This document shows, piece after piece, positions 1 through 10,223 of a stretch of 64,000 nucleotides of DNA. The position numbers and the translations under genes are program-made. Where the stretch lies: contig DAITSJ010000003.1 of the NCBI GenBank assembly GCA_036843405.1, positions 169,929 to 233,928 on the forward strand, read 5' to 3'. How positions within the stretch are numbered: the first letter of the stretch is position 1; each line of letters opens with the position of its first letter. The notes under the pieces were generated by a model. The model saw only the letters and a program-made list of their open reading frames with translations, did no database searches and was not told where the DNA came from. This DNA is from DGNJ01 sp002388905 (GTDB taxonomy: Bacteria; Pseudomonadota; Gammaproteobacteria; Pseudomonadales; Porticoccaceae).

Positions 1-2
1 CG

Positions 3-236
3 GCCCTGATGCCGGAAAGTTCGCCTCACGTGGTCGTCGATTTACTGGACGACCGGGTCGGGCCGGTAATGCTGGTTGGTCATCAGCCCCTGATGGGGCG
101 CCTGCTGGCCTGGCTCACCGATCATCCGGAACTGGCAGGCGGTTTCGCCACCGCCGGCCTGGCGGTACTGGAGCTTGTCGCTCCCGGCAGGGGCTGCGGC
201 ACATTGATCTGGCAAATGGACCCAGCAAGTTTGTGA
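3..236 (+). CDS. sixA: SixA-like phosphohistidine phosphatase, C-terminal part
   Basis: Only the end of this gene lies in the window; the frame is open to the left edge. The visible 75 or so residues contain LVGHQPLMGRLLAWL, the second histidine block of the histidine-phosphatase (phosphoglycerate mutase-like) superfamily, in the form typical of SixA. SixA removes phosphate from histidine in HPt domains or in the nitrogen-related phosphotransferase NPr. The N-terminal RHG motif is outside the window, so the assignment rests on the C-terminal half. It ends about 45 bp before the end of the convergent folE gene. Confidence 0.7.
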   Translation, partial: ALMPESSPHVVVDLLDDRVGPVMLVGHQPLMGRLLAWLTDHPELAGGFATAGLAVLELVAPGRGCGTLIWQMDPASL

Positions 237-279
237 ACAAGCTGATTGGCATCACTCGCCGGCAGGGTTAAAGGCAGGA

Positions 280-840
280 TCAGCGGATCAGGGAAAGCAA
301 CTCTTCCCGCGTGGCCTGGTTGGTGCGGAAGGCGCCGAGCATTGCGGAGGTCTTCATCACTGAGTTCTGTTTCTCCACACCCCGCATCATCATGCACATG
401 TGCTGGGCCTCGATAATCACACCCACGCCCAGGGCATCGGTCACTTCCTCGATGGTATTGGCGATCTGCATGACCAGGTTTTCCTGAATCTGGAGACGCC
501 GGGCAAACATGTCGACAATCCGGGCCACCTTGGACAGGCCCAGCACCTGCCCGTTGGGCAGGTAGCCGACATGGCATTTGCCGACAAATGGCAGCAGGTG
601 GTGCTCGCACAGGGAGTAGAGTTCGATGTCCTTGACGATCACCATTTCGCTGGAATCGCTGGGAAAGAGGGCATTGTTAATGACCGTGTCGAGGTCCTGA
701 CGATAGCCTTTGGTAATAAAATTGAAAGCCTTCGCGGCGCGCTCGGGAGTCCCGGTCAGCCCGGGTCGGGCCAGGTCCTCGCCAACGGATTCGATAATGG
801 TGGCGAAGGCCTCTTTCATTGCGTTTTCCTGTTCTGTCAT
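280..840 (-). CDS. folE: GTP cyclohydrolase I
   Basis: Converts GTP to 7,8-dihydroneopterin triphosphate, the first step of tetrahydrofolate and pterin synthesis, in the cytoplasm. The protein is about 187 aa from the ATG at 840, the usual length of the short bacterial form. The zinc ligands are visible as Cys78 and His81 in CEHHLLPF and Cys149 in [17 protein letters not shown] and QIQE are also family motifs. A second in-frame ATG at 819 has a better-spaced AGGA, so the mature start may be seven codons later. The frame extends upstream to 918 but that part is not family-like. It is divergent from prmB, with about 95 bp between them. Confidence 0.95.
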   Translation of the reverse strand: MTEQENAMKEAFATIIESVGEDLARPGLTGTPERAAKAFNFITKGYRQDLDTVINNALFPSDSSEMVIVKDIELYSLCEHHLLPFVGKCHVGYLPNGQVLGLSKVARIVDMFARRLQIQENLVMQIANTIEEVTDALGVGVIIEAQHMCMMMRGVEKQNSVMKTSAMLGAFRTNQATREELLSLIR

Positions 841-935
841 GGTTTTGGCGATTCCTGATTTCGACGCTGGACGGCGGCGGTGCAGACGATTTGCCACTGC
901 CGCGGTTACAATGGGCATTTTACACGGATAATCCC

Positions 936-1853
936 ATGGATCACCAACAAGAGGCTCTGGAGCAGCTGGTCACGGTGCGGGACTTTCTCCGCTGGGGCGT
1001 AAGCCGGTTCAACGATCACGGCCTGTGGTATGGCCACGGGACCGATAATGCCTGGGACGAGGCCCTGCTGCTGGTAATGCACGCCCTGCATCTGCCGCCA
1101 GAGGGAGACGCCCGTTTTCTGGACGCCCGCCTGACCACCATGGAGAAACGCGATGTGCTGCGTTATCTCGAGCGGCGCATCACCGAACGCGTGCCCGCGG
1201 CCTACCTCACCGGCCGTGCCTGGTTCGCCGGACTGGAATTCCACGTGGATGAGCGCGTTCTTATCCCCCGCTCACCTTTCGCCGAGCTGATTGAAAAAGG
1301 GCTGGAGCCCTGGTTGGCAGACGCACCGTCCACCATTCTCGATCTGTGCTGCGGAAGCGGCTGTATCGGCATTGCCTGCGCCTATGCCTTCCCCGATGCG
1401 CGGGTGGATCTCAGCGATATATCCGGCGAGGCCCTTGCGGTGGCCGAGGAAAATATCGCCTTGCACGGGGTCGGTGACCGGGTAAGGGCTTTGCAGTCGG
1501 ATCTGTTTGCTGGCCTCGCCGGCGAGCGTTACGACGTTATAATAAGCAACCCGCCCTATGTGGACGAAGCCGATTTGCGCGCGATGCCTGCGGAATATCA
1601 CCATGAACCGGCACTGGCGCTGGCGTCCGGCGGTGACGGCCTGGATTTTACCCGCCGGCTTTTGGTTGAGGCGGCTGAGTTTCTGACGGACCAGGGCGTA
1701 TTGATGGTGGAGGTGGGCAATTCGGCGTCGGCCCTGGAAGCGGCGTTTCCCGACATTCCTTTTACCTGGGCAGCGTTCGAACACGGCGGCGACGGCATTT
1801 TTATCCTGACGCGGGACGAGTTGGTTGCGCACCGGGAATCTTTTGTAAAATAG
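936..1853 (+). CDS. prmB: Protein-(glutamine-N5) methyltransferase for ribosomal protein L3
   Basis: Methylates a glutamine of ribosomal protein L3 using S-adenosylmethionine. The 305-aa product matches the usual PrmB length (about 310). The SAM-binding motif I reads [10 protein letters not shown] (residues 136-145) and the glutamine/adenine methyltransferase signature NPPY is at 205-208. The ATG at 936 was chosen because the frame upstream has no family-like sequence. aroC follows after about 20 bp, the common prmB-aroC arrangement in gammaproteobacteria, so the two are probably co-transcribed. Confidence 0.95.
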   Translation: MDHQQEALEQLVTVRDFLRWGVSRFNDHGLWYGHGTDNAWDEALLLVMHALHLPPEGDARFLDARLTTMEKRDVLRYLERRITERVPAAYLTGRAWFAGLEFHVDERVLIPRSPFAELIEKGLEPWLADAPSTILDLCCGSGCIGIACAYAFPDARVDLSDISGEALAVAEENIALHGVGDRVRALQSDLFAGLAGERYDVIISNPPYVDEADLRAMPAEYHHEPALALASGGDGLDFTRRLLVEAAEFLTDQGVLMVEVGNSASALEAAFPDIPFTWAAFEHGGDGIFILTRDELVAHRESFVK

Positions 1854-1872
1854 TATTTTTGGGGAGCAACCG

Positions 1873-2952
1873 GTGTCCGGCAATACCTTTGGCAAGCTTT
1901 TCACTGTTACCACATTTGGCGAGAGCCACGGCCCGGCTCTGGGCTGTATCGTCGACGGCTGTCCCCCCGGGATGGCCCTGAGCGAGGGGGATCTGCAGGT
2001 GGACCTGGATCGCCGAAAGCCGGGGCAGTCGCGATACACCACCCAGCGTCGCGAAGCGGATCAGGTGCGCATCCTGTCCGGCGTTTTCGAAGGGGTGACC
2101 ACCGGTACGCCCATCGGCATGATCATCGAGAACACCGACCAGCGCTCCAAGGACTATTCAAAAATCAAGGAACAATTCCGTCCCGCTCACGCGGATTACA
2201 CCTACTGGCACAAGTACGGTATCCGCGATTACCGGGGCGGGGGGCGTTCGTCGGCCCGGGAAACCAGCACGCGCGTGGCCGCGGGAGCCGTGGCGCGGAA
2301 ATACCTGCGCGAACACTACGGTGTGGAAATTTTCGGCTACCTGAGCCAGCTCGGCCCCATTGCCCTGGATTTCCGCGACCGGGATGCTATCGACAACAAC
2401 GCCTTTTTCTGCGCCGACCCCGAACGGGTTCCGGAACTGGAAGAGTATATGCAGGCCCTGATCAAGGAAGGCAATTCCATCGGGGCCCGTATTTCGCTCT
2501 GTGCCACAGGCATGCCAACCGGCTGGGGCGAACCCGTTTTCGACAGGTTGGATGCCGATATCGCCCATGCCATGATGGGTATCAATGCGGTGAAGGGCGT
2601 GGAAATCGGTGCCGGCTTCGCCGCCGTCGTACAGAAGGGTACCGAGCACCGGGATGAAATCACCCCGGCAGGTTTCAGCACCAACAATGCCGGCGGTATC
2701 CTGGGTGGCATATCCAGCGGCCAGGACCTCGCCGTTCACCTGGCGCTGAAACCCACTTCCAGCCTGCGCATTCCCGGCCAGTCCGTGGATATTCACGGCG
2801 AGCCGGTGGAAGTGGTGACCAAGGGCCGCCACGACCCCTGTGTGGGTATTCGCGCGGCGCCTATCGCGGAAGCCATGCTGGCTCTCGTCCTGATGGACCA
2901 TGCGCTCCGGCACCGGGCCCAGAACGGTGAAGTCACCCGGGCGGGGAGTTAG
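1873..2952 (+). CDS. aroC: Chorismate synthase
   Basis: Last step of the shikimate pathway: converts 5-enolpyruvylshikimate-3-phosphate to chorismate with reduced FMN as cofactor. 359 aa, full length. Family signatures are easily seen: [16 protein letters not shown] near the N-terminus, [14 protein letters not shown] and [12 protein letters not shown] in the middle, and [18 protein letters not shown] near the C-terminus. The start is GTG, preceded by GGGGAG at 1861-1866. It follows prmB closely. Confidence 0.98.
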   Translation: MSGNTFGKLFTVTTFGESHGPALGCIVDGCPPGMALSEGDLQVDLDRRKPGQSRYTTQRREADQVRILSGVFEGVTTGTPIGMIIENTDQRSKDYSKIKEQFRPAHADYTYWHKYGIRDYRGGGRSSARETSTRVAAGAVARKYLREHYGVEIFGYLSQLGPIALDFRDRDAIDNNAFFCADPERVPELEEYMQALIKEGNSIGARISLCATGMPTGWGEPVFDRLDADIAHAMMGINAVKGVEIGAGFAAVVQKGTEHRDEITPAGFSTNNAGGILGGISSGQDLAVHLALKPTSSLRIPGQSVDIHGEPVEVVTKGRHDPCVGIRAAPIAEAMLALVLMDHALRHRAQNGEVTRAGS

Positions 2953-3000
2953 CGCTCTCCGGCCATGCATCCATTCGGACACAGCACCCTGGGGGAAGCG

Positions 3001-3405
3001 ATGATTCGACAGCTGGCTATTCCCGTCAGGCGGCAGGGGCTCCACGACATCACGAAAAGGGTAGAGGAGGAGGCCCGGCGCGCGGGATTGAACGAGGGGT
3101 TATGCACCCTCTATATTCAGCACACATCCGCCAGTCTGCTGATTCAGGAAAACTGCGATCCCTCGGTCCGGGACGACCTGGAAAACTGGCTTAACCGTCT
3201 GGTCCCGGAAAACGACAGCCTCTATACCCACACCACCGAGGGGCCGGACGACATGCCCGCCCATATCAAGTCGGCCCTGACCGCCGTGAGCATTTCGATC
3301 CCCTTGATTGACGGCAGTCTGGCCCTGGGGACCTGGCAGGGCATCTTCCTCTGGGAACACCGGCACCATGCCGGTAACCGCACGGTTATTATGCACCTGG
3401 CATAA
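3001..3405 (+). CDS. yjbQ: YjbQ/UPF0047 family protein
   Basis: A 134-aa member of the YjbQ (UPF0047) family, small beta-rich proteins; some members have weak thiamine-phosphate synthase activity that can suppress thiE loss. HTSASLLIQEN with D-P-S-V, the HTTEGPDDMPAHIKSAL block and the closing LGTWQGIFLWEHR block match the family. The ATG at 3001 is preceded by GGGGGAAG and was preferred over the in-frame ATG at 2965. It sits 48 bp after aroC and is possibly in the same transcript. The physiological role is unsettled in the family; the thiamine operon 3 kb away gives a reason to keep the thiamine link in mind, but this is inference. Confidence 0.9.
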   Translation: MIRQLAIPVRRQGLHDITKRVEEEARRAGLNEGLCTLYIQHTSASLLIQENCDPSVRDDLENWLNRLVPENDSLYTHTTEGPDDMPAHIKSALTAVSISIPLIDGSLALGTWQGIFLWEHRHHAGNRTVIMHLA

Positions 3406-3466
3406 CGTTGCCGACTCGGGTGTTCGGCCGATGCATCCTGTCCCTGGCGCACGCCAATGCCGGTGG

Positions 3467-3814
3467 TCAGGCTGCCAGTTCCCCGTAGATGCGATCCGTC
3501 CTGGCCGCCATGATAAAGTCGTTCTTGTGCAGGCCATCGATGGCGTGGGTCCACCAGTGCACCGTCACCTTGCCCCAGACGGTGATCAGTGTCGGGTGGT
3601 GCCCCTCCTCATCGGCCATCTCGCCGACGTTCACCGTAAACCGCAGGGCGTTGGCGAAATCCTTGAACTTGTAGGTGCGCACCAGGTGGTCCACGCCTTC
3701 GAATGTCCTGATTTCCCAGTCGGGCACTTTCTTGAGTAGTTCTTCGGCCTCCGGCCCGGTGACCGGTGAAGCATCGGAACGGCAGGTAGTACATTGCTCC
3801 TGGGCAAGCGTCAT
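3467..3814 (-). CDS. phhB: Pterin-4a-carbinolamine dehydratase
   Basis: Dehydrates 4a-hydroxytetrahydrobiopterin formed by aromatic amino-acid hydroxylases, recycling the pterin cofactor. 115 aa, the usual length for bacterial PhhB. The active-site histidines are visible: EEGHHPTLI (His72-His73) and VHWWTH (His86 and His90). No phenylalanine hydroxylase gene lies in the window, so its partner is elsewhere or it serves another pterin role. Convergent with yjbQ. Confidence 0.95.
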   Translation of the reverse strand: MTLAQEQCTTCRSDASPVTGPEAEELLKKVPDWEIRTFEGVDHLVRTYKFKDFANALRFTVNVGEMADEEGHHPTLITVWGKVTVHWWTHAIDGLHKNDFIMAARTDRIYGELAA

Positions 3815-3881
3815 AATTCACCTCCTCGATAAAGAGTTCTCTCTCGCCACAAGCATAGAAGAGAACAGGCCGGTTTTGTGG

Positions 3882-4199
3882 TCAAAGGCAGTTTTTGGGC
3901 TTGTGGAGACCCGCGAGGCGGCTCAGAAGCCGGGCGGGGCTGGGAGGGAAGTGCTTCATGAGATAGATGCTGCGCCCCTTGTCGGGTCCCAGGTTCATGC
4001 CCACGAACTTGACCAGGGGCCGCATGGAGGGGGAAAACCCATAGGTTTCGTAAAACACGCGGGCCTGATAGATCAGCTCCCAGTGCTTATCGGTGAGTTC
4101 AATACCCTCATCACGGGCCGCCCTGCGGGCAAAGACCTCCGTCCATTGCCCGGGGTCCTCGAGGAAGCCTTCTTCGTCGGTATCGAAATCCTGGTTCAT
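3882..4199 (-). CDS. tusE: TusE/DsrC-family sulfurtransferase
   Basis: Accepts sulfur from the TusBCD complex and passes it to MnmA for 2-thiouridine formation in tRNA. The 105-aa protein has the DsrC-family block LTDKHWELIYQARVFYE, the GFSPSMRPLVK segment and the conserved penultimate cysteine (Cys104, in PKNCL) that carries the persulfide. It lacks the second cysteine of true dissimilatory DsrC about ten residues upstream, which fits TusE. It follows the yccA-like gene, a pairing also found in Escherichia coli. A hairpin with a T-run ends only about nine bases before its start codon, leaving no clear ribosome-binding site. Confidence 0.9.
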   Translation of the reverse strand: MNQDFDTDEEGFLEDPGQWTEVFARRAARDEGIELTDKHWELIYQARVFYETYGFSPSMRPLVKFVGMNLGPDKGRSIYLMKHFPPSPARLLSRLAGLHKPKNCL

Positions 4200-4207
4200 G
4201 GCGGATA

Positions 4208-4234
4208 CAAAAAGGGCGGCCCCGGGGCCGCCCC
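4208..4234 (-). terminator. Rho-independent terminator-like hairpin between yccA and tusE
   Basis: Positions 4214-4233 are a perfect 20-base GC palindrome (two 10-base arms), followed on the minus strand by five T residues at 4213-4209. It lies 20 bp after the stop of the Bax-inhibitor gene and directly abuts the tusE start region. It looks like an intrinsic terminator or attenuator. Confidence 0.75.
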
Positions 4235-4252
4235 ATGACGCGGCGGCGCCAG

Positions 4253-4906
4253 TCAGTCCTCGCTCATTCCGATCAGGTGAAGGAGGCTGCTGAAGATATT
4301 AAAGAGCATCACGTACAGCAGCACCGTCGCGGAAATGTAGTTGCGCTCGCCGCCGTGGATGATCTGGCTGGTCTGCCACATGATAAGGCCGGAGGCCACC
4401 ACCAGGAACATGCAGGAAATCACCAGCGAGAGGCCCTGGATCTGGAGGAAGACGTTGGCGATGGCCGCCACGAAGGCCACTATCATGCCGGTCATCAGGA
4501 AACCGGTCATGAAGTTGAGGTTTTTCCGGGTGGTAAGCACATAGGCAGAGCAGGCGAAGAAAATCAGCGCGGTGCCGCCCAGGGCCGTAAAGATGAGTTC
4601 CGAGCCCGAGGTTTTCAGGTAATAGCTGAGAATCGGGCCCAGGGTAAAGCCCAGCCAGCCGGTCAGGGCAAATACCCAGACCAGGCCCATGCCGCTATTT
4701 TTGTTTTTCTCCGTCAACCAGAGGAAGAGGAAATAGGGGAGCAGCGTCCACAGGCCCAGGTAGGGGGCGTTCACCGCCATGGCGATACCGGCCGTGAGGG
4801 CGCTGAAAAGGATGGTCATCGCCAGCAGCGCGTAGGTGTTACGCAATACCTTGCTGACCTCGGGGGAAAGGGTTGTCGAGGTCACGGCATTTTGAAGGTC
4901 TGCCAT
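4253..4906 (-). CDS. yccA: Bax inhibitor-1/YccA family inner-membrane protein
   Basis: A 217-aa integral membrane protein of the BI-1 (UPF0005) family with about seven hydrophobic segments. E. coli YccA binds and modulates the membrane protease FtsH, and some bacterial relatives are Ca2+ leak channels. The N-terminal soluble segment includes SKVLRNTYALLAMT, a typical family start, and the C-terminal region contains ISATVLLYVMLFNIFSSLLHLIG, also typical. The gene order with tusE is conserved in E. coli. The gene symbol follows that relationship. Confidence 0.85.
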   Translation of the reverse strand: MADLQNAVTSTTLSPEVSKVLRNTYALLAMTILFSALTAGIAMAVNAPYLGLWTLLPYFLFLWLTEKNKNSGMGLVWVFALTGWLGFTLGPILSYYLKTSGSELIFTALGGTALIFFACSAYVLTTRKNLNFMTGFLMTGMIVAFVAAIANVFLQIQGLSLVISCMFLVVASGLIMWQTSQIIHGGERNYISATVLLYVMLFNIFSSLLHLIGMSED

Positions 4907-5052
4907 GTTCTGTGTACTCCGTTATCGCAAATTTACATGGTCAATATACTGGATATCGGCGGCAAATCAAGCGGATCCGTGCACCTTGCGGTTGGCTTGA
5001 AAGCGCCCCGCCGGTAAACTTCTCTGCCACCCCATAACCCGAGAAAGAGACG

Positions 5053-5571
5053 ATGACGGAATCCCGAGAGGTACCTACAATCAACATGGAGCGATTCCTG
5101 ACCCTGGCTGTGCAGATGCTGGACAGTTACTTTTTCAAGGAGCACAAGGAAAAGGCGCGAAAACTTTTCAAGGAGATCGATACGGGGCAGGCGGTCCGGG
5201 TGGGGACGCTCAACCTCGAACAGGATCGGAAAGCCAGTGTGGCTCTCAAGCTGGCTCTGGACCACTCGGAGTACCGGGGACATTTAACGTTCCACCGTTT
5301 TCGCCAGGGGCTGGACACGATGTTGAAAAACATCGCCGGCCACATCCGCCGCAAGCAGGATCTGAATGTTTTCAACAGCGAAGAAACGGGTGAAGTCCTG
5401 TTCAATATTCCCGGACTGGTGGAAGAGCACGGCACCGTCAATATCCTGGTTCTCGGCCTCCAGGCACTGCAGGGCACCATTGTCGTCAAGCTGCAGTTTC
5501 TCGATCCCGCCCAGTTCCAAAAAGAGGCCGAAAGCGATGCCGCCGCCGGTAGTGACGATGCCGGCAATTGA
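5053..5571 (+). CDS. Hypothetical protein, soluble
   Basis: A 172-aa protein I do not recognise. It has no signal peptide or membrane segment. The N-terminal third is helical and charged (FKEHKEKARKLFKEID), the middle carries FHRFRQGLDTMLKNIAGHIRRKQ, and residues 105-155 look like beta strands (VLFNIPGLVEEHG, VNILVLGLQALQGTIVVKLQFLD). The tail is acidic and low in complexity. GAGAAAGAG lies just upstream of the ATG. Codon use and GC content resemble the neighbours, so it is probably a real gene. It is divergent from yccA. Confidence 0.6.
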   Translation: MTESREVPTINMERFLTLAVQMLDSYFFKEHKEKARKLFKEIDTGQAVRVGTLNLEQDRKASVALKLALDHSEYRGHLTFHRFRQGLDTMLKNIAGHIRRKQDLNVFNSEETGEVLFNIPGLVEEHGTVNILVLGLQALQGTIVVKLQFLDPAQFQKEAESDAAAGSDDAGN

Positions 5572-5651
5572 GAGCTATACGCAAGAAAAACAGAAGAAAA
5601 GCCTCATTAAGCCCTCCGGGATTTGATAATCATGGCCCTTAATAATTCCTA

Positions 5652-6047
5652 TTAAACAGTGGAATACGTGGGTTTTCTAATGTATTTTATCGATTTTCGG
5701 CCGTCAATTTTGTAAACGGGCCGTCCGGCAAGAGGGCGCATCGGTAACCTTTGACCTGCTTCCGTTCCCGATCGACGGCAAAGGGTGCCGTCGGCGGCCA
5801 ACGCCAGCGCGTCCTCCGTGTCGCTGGCCGAGCGATCCACCAGTACCAGATCGCCCCCGCGAATACCGATAAATGCCAGGGAGTCATCTCCCGCCCGGGC
5901 CAGCAATGTCGCTCCCGGTCGCAGTACCCGATAACAGCCCAGGCTGAGAGCGTCATTATGGCGTGGCCTGGCCGCAAGCGACTTCTGCCTGGCGCTGTCC
6001 TGGGCCATTGGCAGGGGCAGTTCTTCCTGTGCCATCTCTGTATTCAT
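5652..6047 (-). CDS. UmuD-like S24-family protein, LexA-regulated, probably lacking the catalytic lysine
   Basis: 131 aa. Residues around ATLLARAGDDSLAFIGIR followed by GGDLVLVDRS align by eye with the UmuD block ATYFVRVSGDSM...GI..GDLLVVDRS, so the nucleophile serine is kept. Where UmuD has the general-base lysine (TVKKL) this protein has TLCRRS, so the lysine appears to be replaced. The usual N-terminal cleavage region is also not clear. No umuC follows; the next gene downstream is convergent. A LexA-type box lies about 40 bp upstream of the start. I infer a DNA-damage-induced protein that may have lost self-cleavage. It could bind a polymerase partner or LexA/RecA, but no function can be assigned. 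Confidence 0.65.
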   Translation of the reverse strand: MNTEMAQEELPLPMAQDSARQKSLAARPRHNDALSLGCYRVLRPGATLLARAGDDSLAFIGIRGGDLVLVDRSASDTEDALALAADGTLCRRSGTEAGQRLPMRPLAGRPVYKIDGRKSIKYIRKPTYSTV

Positions 6048-6086
6048 GAAAATTCTCCCACCGGTCCGGATTGCCTGGAATCAGAT

Positions 6087-6106
6087 GACTGTATATCCAA
6101 CCAGTA
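6087..6106 (-). promoter_or_regulatory. LexA-type SOS box
   Basis: Read on the minus strand, the site is TACTGGTTGGATATACAGTC, containing CTG-N10-CAG (6089-6104), which matches the gammaproteobacterial LexA consensus, with an AT-rich right half. It lies about 40 bp upstream of the UmuD-like start at 6047 and within 35-75 bp of the divergent thiC promoter. The position fits repression of the UmuD-like gene. Confidence 0.75.
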
Positions 6107-6140
6107 CTCTAGCGTCATGGAATCCACTTGTAAACCGGCT

Positions 6141-6168
6141 TTGACGTGACCGCCCGAGCCACTATAAT
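6141..6168 (+). promoter_or_regulatory. Sigma-70 promoter of the thiamine operon
   Basis: TTGACG at 6141-6146 and a perfect TATAAT at 6163-6168, separated by 16 bp. Transcription would begin about 6175, just before the first paired base of the TPP aptamer. Confidence 0.75.
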
Positions 6169-6176
6169 CGACGGCA

Positions 6177-8153
<1,977 letters not shown>

Positions 8154-8154
8154 A

Positions 8155-9249
8155 GTGCATGTGGGTATAGCCGGCGCCGGTATCATGGGCCGGACCCTGG
8201 CCTTTTCGCTGCTGGAGCGAGGCCACCAGGTGACCCTGTTCGACCGGGACCCCGTGCAAGAGGGCGGTGCCGCCGCGTACGCCGCCGCCGGCATGCTCGC
8301 GCCCCTGGCCGAACTGGAATCCGCCGAGCACGATATTTACCGCCTGGGCCGGCGATCCCTGAGACTGTGGCCGGGTCTGATCGACCGGCTGGCCGCCGAT
8401 GTCGATTACCATCGGCTCGGCAGCCTGGTGGTGGCCCATGGCGCCGACGGTGCCGGCTTTCGCGAATTTCACCGCCGCCTGAGCAATCAGCTTCCGCAGC
8501 AGGAGCGGGAGAACCTGTGCCTGCTCCAGGGAGAGGCGCTGGCGCTGGAGGAACCGGATCTGGCCGATCGATTCGGCGAAGCGCTCTGGCTCAAGGGCGA
8601 AGCCTGGCTGGATACCCGTAAACTGATGACCGCACTTGCGGATTACCTGCCTGGCAGCGGCGCCCGTTGGCACGCGACCACACCGGTCGAGTCCCTGGCG
8701 CCGGGCGTTATCCGTACCGGGCACGAGGATCATTGTTTCGACGTGGTGGTGGACTGCCGTGGCCTGGGTGCCCGCGATGCCATTCCCGGCCTGCGGGGGG
8801 TGCGCGGCGAAATACTCTGGCTGGATGCGCCGCAAGTGCGGGTGAACCGGCCGGTACGACTGATCCATCCCCGCTACCGTCTCTACCTGGTGCCCCGGCA
8901 GGGCAATCGCTATGTGCTGGGCGCCACCCAGATCGAAAGCGACGATTCCGGCCCGGTAACAGTGCGGTCGAGTCTGGAGTTGCTGTCCGCCGCCTACAGT
9001 CTGCACGACGGCTTCAGCGAAGCCCGGGTGGTGCACATGGAGGCCAATTGCCGGCCGGCCCTGGACGACAACCGGCCCCGGCTGATTGCCGGCGACCGGC
9101 TGTTGCGCATCAATGGCCTGTTCCGCCACGGCTACCTGCTGGCGCCGGCCCTGGCCGAGCTGGCGACGGACTGGTTGGAGAACCCCAACCCGGTCGATTC
9201 GGGCCACGATGTCCTGTTCAGTTTCGACAATGAGGAAGCCCATGATTGA
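8155..9249 (+). CDS. thiO: Glycine oxidase ThiO
   Basis: FAD enzyme that oxidises glycine with O2 to iminoglycine, the C2-N unit of the thiazole ring. About 364 aa, usual size. The dinucleotide-binding motif GAGIMGRTLAFSLLERGHQV lies at the N-terminus, followed by GAAAYAAAGMLAPLAELE typical of ThiO. The C-terminal block has RPALDDNRPRL and RINGLFRHGYLLAPAL. The start is a GTG one base after the thiC stop; a second GTG two codons later is possible. The frame is open far upstream inside thiC, which is a shadow. The enzyme implies aerobic thiazole synthesis rather than the ThiH route. Confidence 0.93.
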   Translation: MHVGIAGAGIMGRTLAFSLLERGHQVTLFDRDPVQEGGAAAYAAAGMLAPLAELESAEHDIYRLGRRSLRLWPGLIDRLAADVDYHRLGSLVVAHGADGAGFREFHRRLSNQLPQQERENLCLLQGEALALEEPDLADRFGEALWLKGEAWLDTRKLMTALADYLPGSGARWHATTPVESLAPGVIRTGHEDHCFDVVVDCRGLGARDAIPGLRGVRGEILWLDAPQVRVNRPVRLIHPRYRLYLVPRQGNRYVLGATQIESDDSGPVTVRSSLELLSAAYSLHDGFSEARVVHMEANCRPALDDNRPRLIAGDRLLRINGLFRHGYLLAPALAELATDWLENPNPVDSGHDVLFSFDNEEAHD

Positions 9250-9442
9250 AATCAGTGTCAATGGCGAAAACCTGAGCCTGGAAAAGGGCACGAGCCTGGC
9301 CGGGCTCCTGGAGCGTTTCGCCGCCCAAAAGGGGACGGTGGTGGCCATCAACGAAACCTTCGTGCCCAGGAGCGAGCACGTCCATCACCGGCTGTCGCCC
9401 GGTGACCGGGTGGAACTGCTGGCGCCCATGGAGGGTGGCTGA
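9242..9442 (+). CDS. thiS: Sulfur carrier protein ThiS
   Basis: A 66-residue ubiquitin-fold protein ending in Gly-Gly, the site that becomes a thiocarboxylate and donates sulfur to the thiazole ring. It overlaps the thiO stop by eight bases and ends one base before the thiG start, indicating translational coupling. The APMEGG tail and [10 protein letters not shown] are typical of the family. Confidence 0.95.
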   Translation: MIEISVNGENLSLEKGTSLAGLLERFAAQKGTVVAINETFVPRSEHVHHRLSPGDRVELLAPMEGG

Positions 9443-9443
9443 A

Positions 9444-10223
9444 ATGTGGCAACTGGCCGATAGGACACTGGACAGCCGGCTTTTGATCGGTTCGGCCCTG
9501 TATCCCTCTCCGCAAGTCATGCAGGACGCCATTCGCGCGTCCGGGGCGCAGGTCGTTACCCTGTCCCTGCGCCGGCAGAGTCCCGGGGCCGGTGGCGGCA
9601 GTGATTTCTGGAATCGTTTGCAGGAACTGGATATCAATCTGCTGCCCAATACCGCCGGCTGCCACTCGGTAAAAGCGGCCGTGACCACTGCCCAGATGGC
9701 CCGGGAATTGTTCGGTACCCGCTGGGTGAAACTGGAAGTAATCGGCGACGACTACAATCTTCAGCCCGATCCTTTCGGCCTGCTGGAGGCGGCCCGGGAG
9801 TTGCTCGGCCAGGGCTTCGAGGTCTTTCCCTACTGCACCGACGATCTGGTTTTGTGCGAACGGCTGGTGGAAGCGGGCTGCCGCATCCTTATGCCCTGGG
9901 GCTCACCCATCGGGACCGGGCGGGGGCTGATCAATCCCTACGCGCTGCGCACTCTCCGGGCCCGCCTGCCCGATATCACCCTGATCGTGGATGCGGGTAT
10001 CGGTACACCATCCCACGCCGCCCGGGCCATGGAGATGGGCTTCGACGCCGTCCTGCTAAATACCGCCGTCGCCCGGGCGGAGGACCCGGTGCGCATGGCG
10101 GAGGCATTTCGCCATGGTGTTGCCGCCGGACGGCTGGCCTGGGAAGCGGGTGCTATGGCGGAGCGGGACAGCGCCGCTCCCAGCACACCCGTGGTGGGCA
10201 CACCATTCTGGCATCAGTCATGA
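9444..10223 (+). CDS. thiG: Thiazole synthase ThiG
   Basis: Condenses 1-deoxyxylulose-5-phosphate, iminoglycine and ThiS-thiocarboxylate to the thiazole tautomer. 259 aa, full length. The Schiff-base lysine is Lys96 in [35 protein letters not shown] and [28 protein letters not shown] are hallmark sequences. The ATG at 9444 follows the thiS stop directly; the longer frame from 9402 lies within thiS. The stop overlaps the next start (ATGA). Confidence 0.97.
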   Translation: MWQLADRTLDSRLLIGSALYPSPQVMQDAIRASGAQVVTLSLRRQSPGAGGGSDFWNRLQELDINLLPNTAGCHSVKAAVTTAQMARELFGTRWVKLEVIGDDYNLQPDPFGLLEAARELLGQGFEVFPYCTDDLVLCERLVEAGCRILMPWGSPIGTGRGLINPYALRTLRARLPDITLIVDAGIGTPSHAARAMEMGFDAVLLNTAVARAEDPVRMAEAFRHGVAAGRLAWEAGAMAERDSAAPSTPVVGTPFWHQS

